DNA of 64,000 bases, from the NCBI GenBank assembly GCA_008828725.1, contig MEHQ01004105.1, forward strand, positions 1 to 64,000. Reading direction: 5' to 3'. The position numbers were made by a program, and so were the translations under genes. The DNA comes from Saccharina japonica. Taxonomy: Eukaryota; Sar; Phaeophyceae; Laminariales; Laminariaceae. Under the pieces are notes generated by a model. It saw only the letters and a program-made list of their open reading frames with translations, was not told where the DNA came from and did no database searches. Of this stretch, positions 63,550-64,000 are shown one piece after another. Position 1 is the stretch's first letter, and each line of letters begins with the position of its first letter.

Positions 63550-64000
63550 CTACTCTATTGTATATACCGACAAATAACCCTCTCAGCCTGTCTCTCTTCA
63601 TTCAACCTCTAGGGCGTCCTTTTCAACTCGAGCTCGTCCCAATGCCGGGGAATGTCTCGACTATATCGTTGTTGTGGTCCGTCTACTGTAATGCCGTGTC
63701 GTCGTGCTGTATATTGCGTGCTGTGTGCTGCTATCTCGCTGCTGTATGTAGTACGAAGTTTTTATTTAGGTGGGCTGCATACCATATTCTACGCACGCAC
63801 GTACGTGTGTGTGGGGCATACGAAGCCGAAACCAGTACAGGCACATACTCGTAAACGTTCAGAGAACACGCTGAAATGCATTCCAAGCCGCTTTTCGCTG
63901 GAAACTTTTTCGTTTCCTTCGTAAATATAGGCCTGCGGGTTGCGCTTTGCACTGGGCAAACAATCGCCCTCGGTTTATTCCATTGTCCTTTTCCTTTTGG
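63550..64000 (+). repeat. 450-bp dispersed repeat R4, copy 2, cut by the window end
   Basis: Direct copy of 49738-50188, diverged (about three quarters identical by eye), still matching at the last base of the window. Confidence 0.65.

Overview
The window looks like nuclear DNA of an intron-rich eukaryote, most likely a brown alga or another stramenopile. Three spliced genes can be read. One has each leucine-rich repeat on its own exon, bounded by phase-2 introns, a layout reported for brown-algal (Ectocarpus) LRR genes. Introns are about 0.4 to 2.7 kb and crowded with small transposons. The taxonomic call is an inference; no rRNA or organelle marker is present. Only a small part of the 64 kb is coding, and most ORFs are chance frames.

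Gene 1 (+ strand, 18.9 to at least 36.1 kb) encodes a secreted protein: signal peptide, Cys-containing N-cap, four LRR exons plus a C-cap, small Cys-rich exons, then a 285-residue domain starting with a GDPH motif (vWF-D / root-cap-like). All exons join in phase. The terminal exon was not found. Gene 2 (- strand, 43.2 to 40.2 kb) encodes a 98-residue protein with two WW-type modules split by one intron; that intron carries six decayed copies of the exon-2 acceptor junction. Gene 3 (- strand, 58.0 to 52.6 kb) is a complete six-exon cytosolic glutathione S-transferase.

Between and inside these genes lies a dense transposon landscape. A group of related 245-290 bp MITEs (A, B and H) shares a terminal inverted repeat with core CTACGRTAGRGG and makes 4-bp target duplications. 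There are also TA-flanked Tc1/mariner-like MITEs, TAA-flanked Harbinger/Tourist-like elements (one 620 bp with a GC-rich cargo and an empty site visible 3.6 kb away), a hAT-like MITE with an 8-bp duplication, a 2.2-kb TIR element with subterminal repeats, a 1.2-kb fold-back element, and a degenerate LINE (63.2 to 59.6 kb, - strand) that is itself hit by a MITE. Tail-only LINE copies, tRNA-like Pol III heads, a permuted repeat and a 450-bp repeat occur elsewhere.

Layout: 0-7 kb repeats and MITEs; 7-14 kb inverted and fold-back repeats and G-tract hairpins; 14-18.9 kb low-information DNA with tandem repeats and two MITEs; 18.9-36.1 kb gene 1; 36-40 kb repeats; 40-43 kb gene 2; 43-52 kb repeats and microsatellites; 52.6-58 kb gene 3; 59.5-63.2 kb LINE; the end holds a repeat cut by the window edge. 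The three genes show no sign of acting in one pathway.
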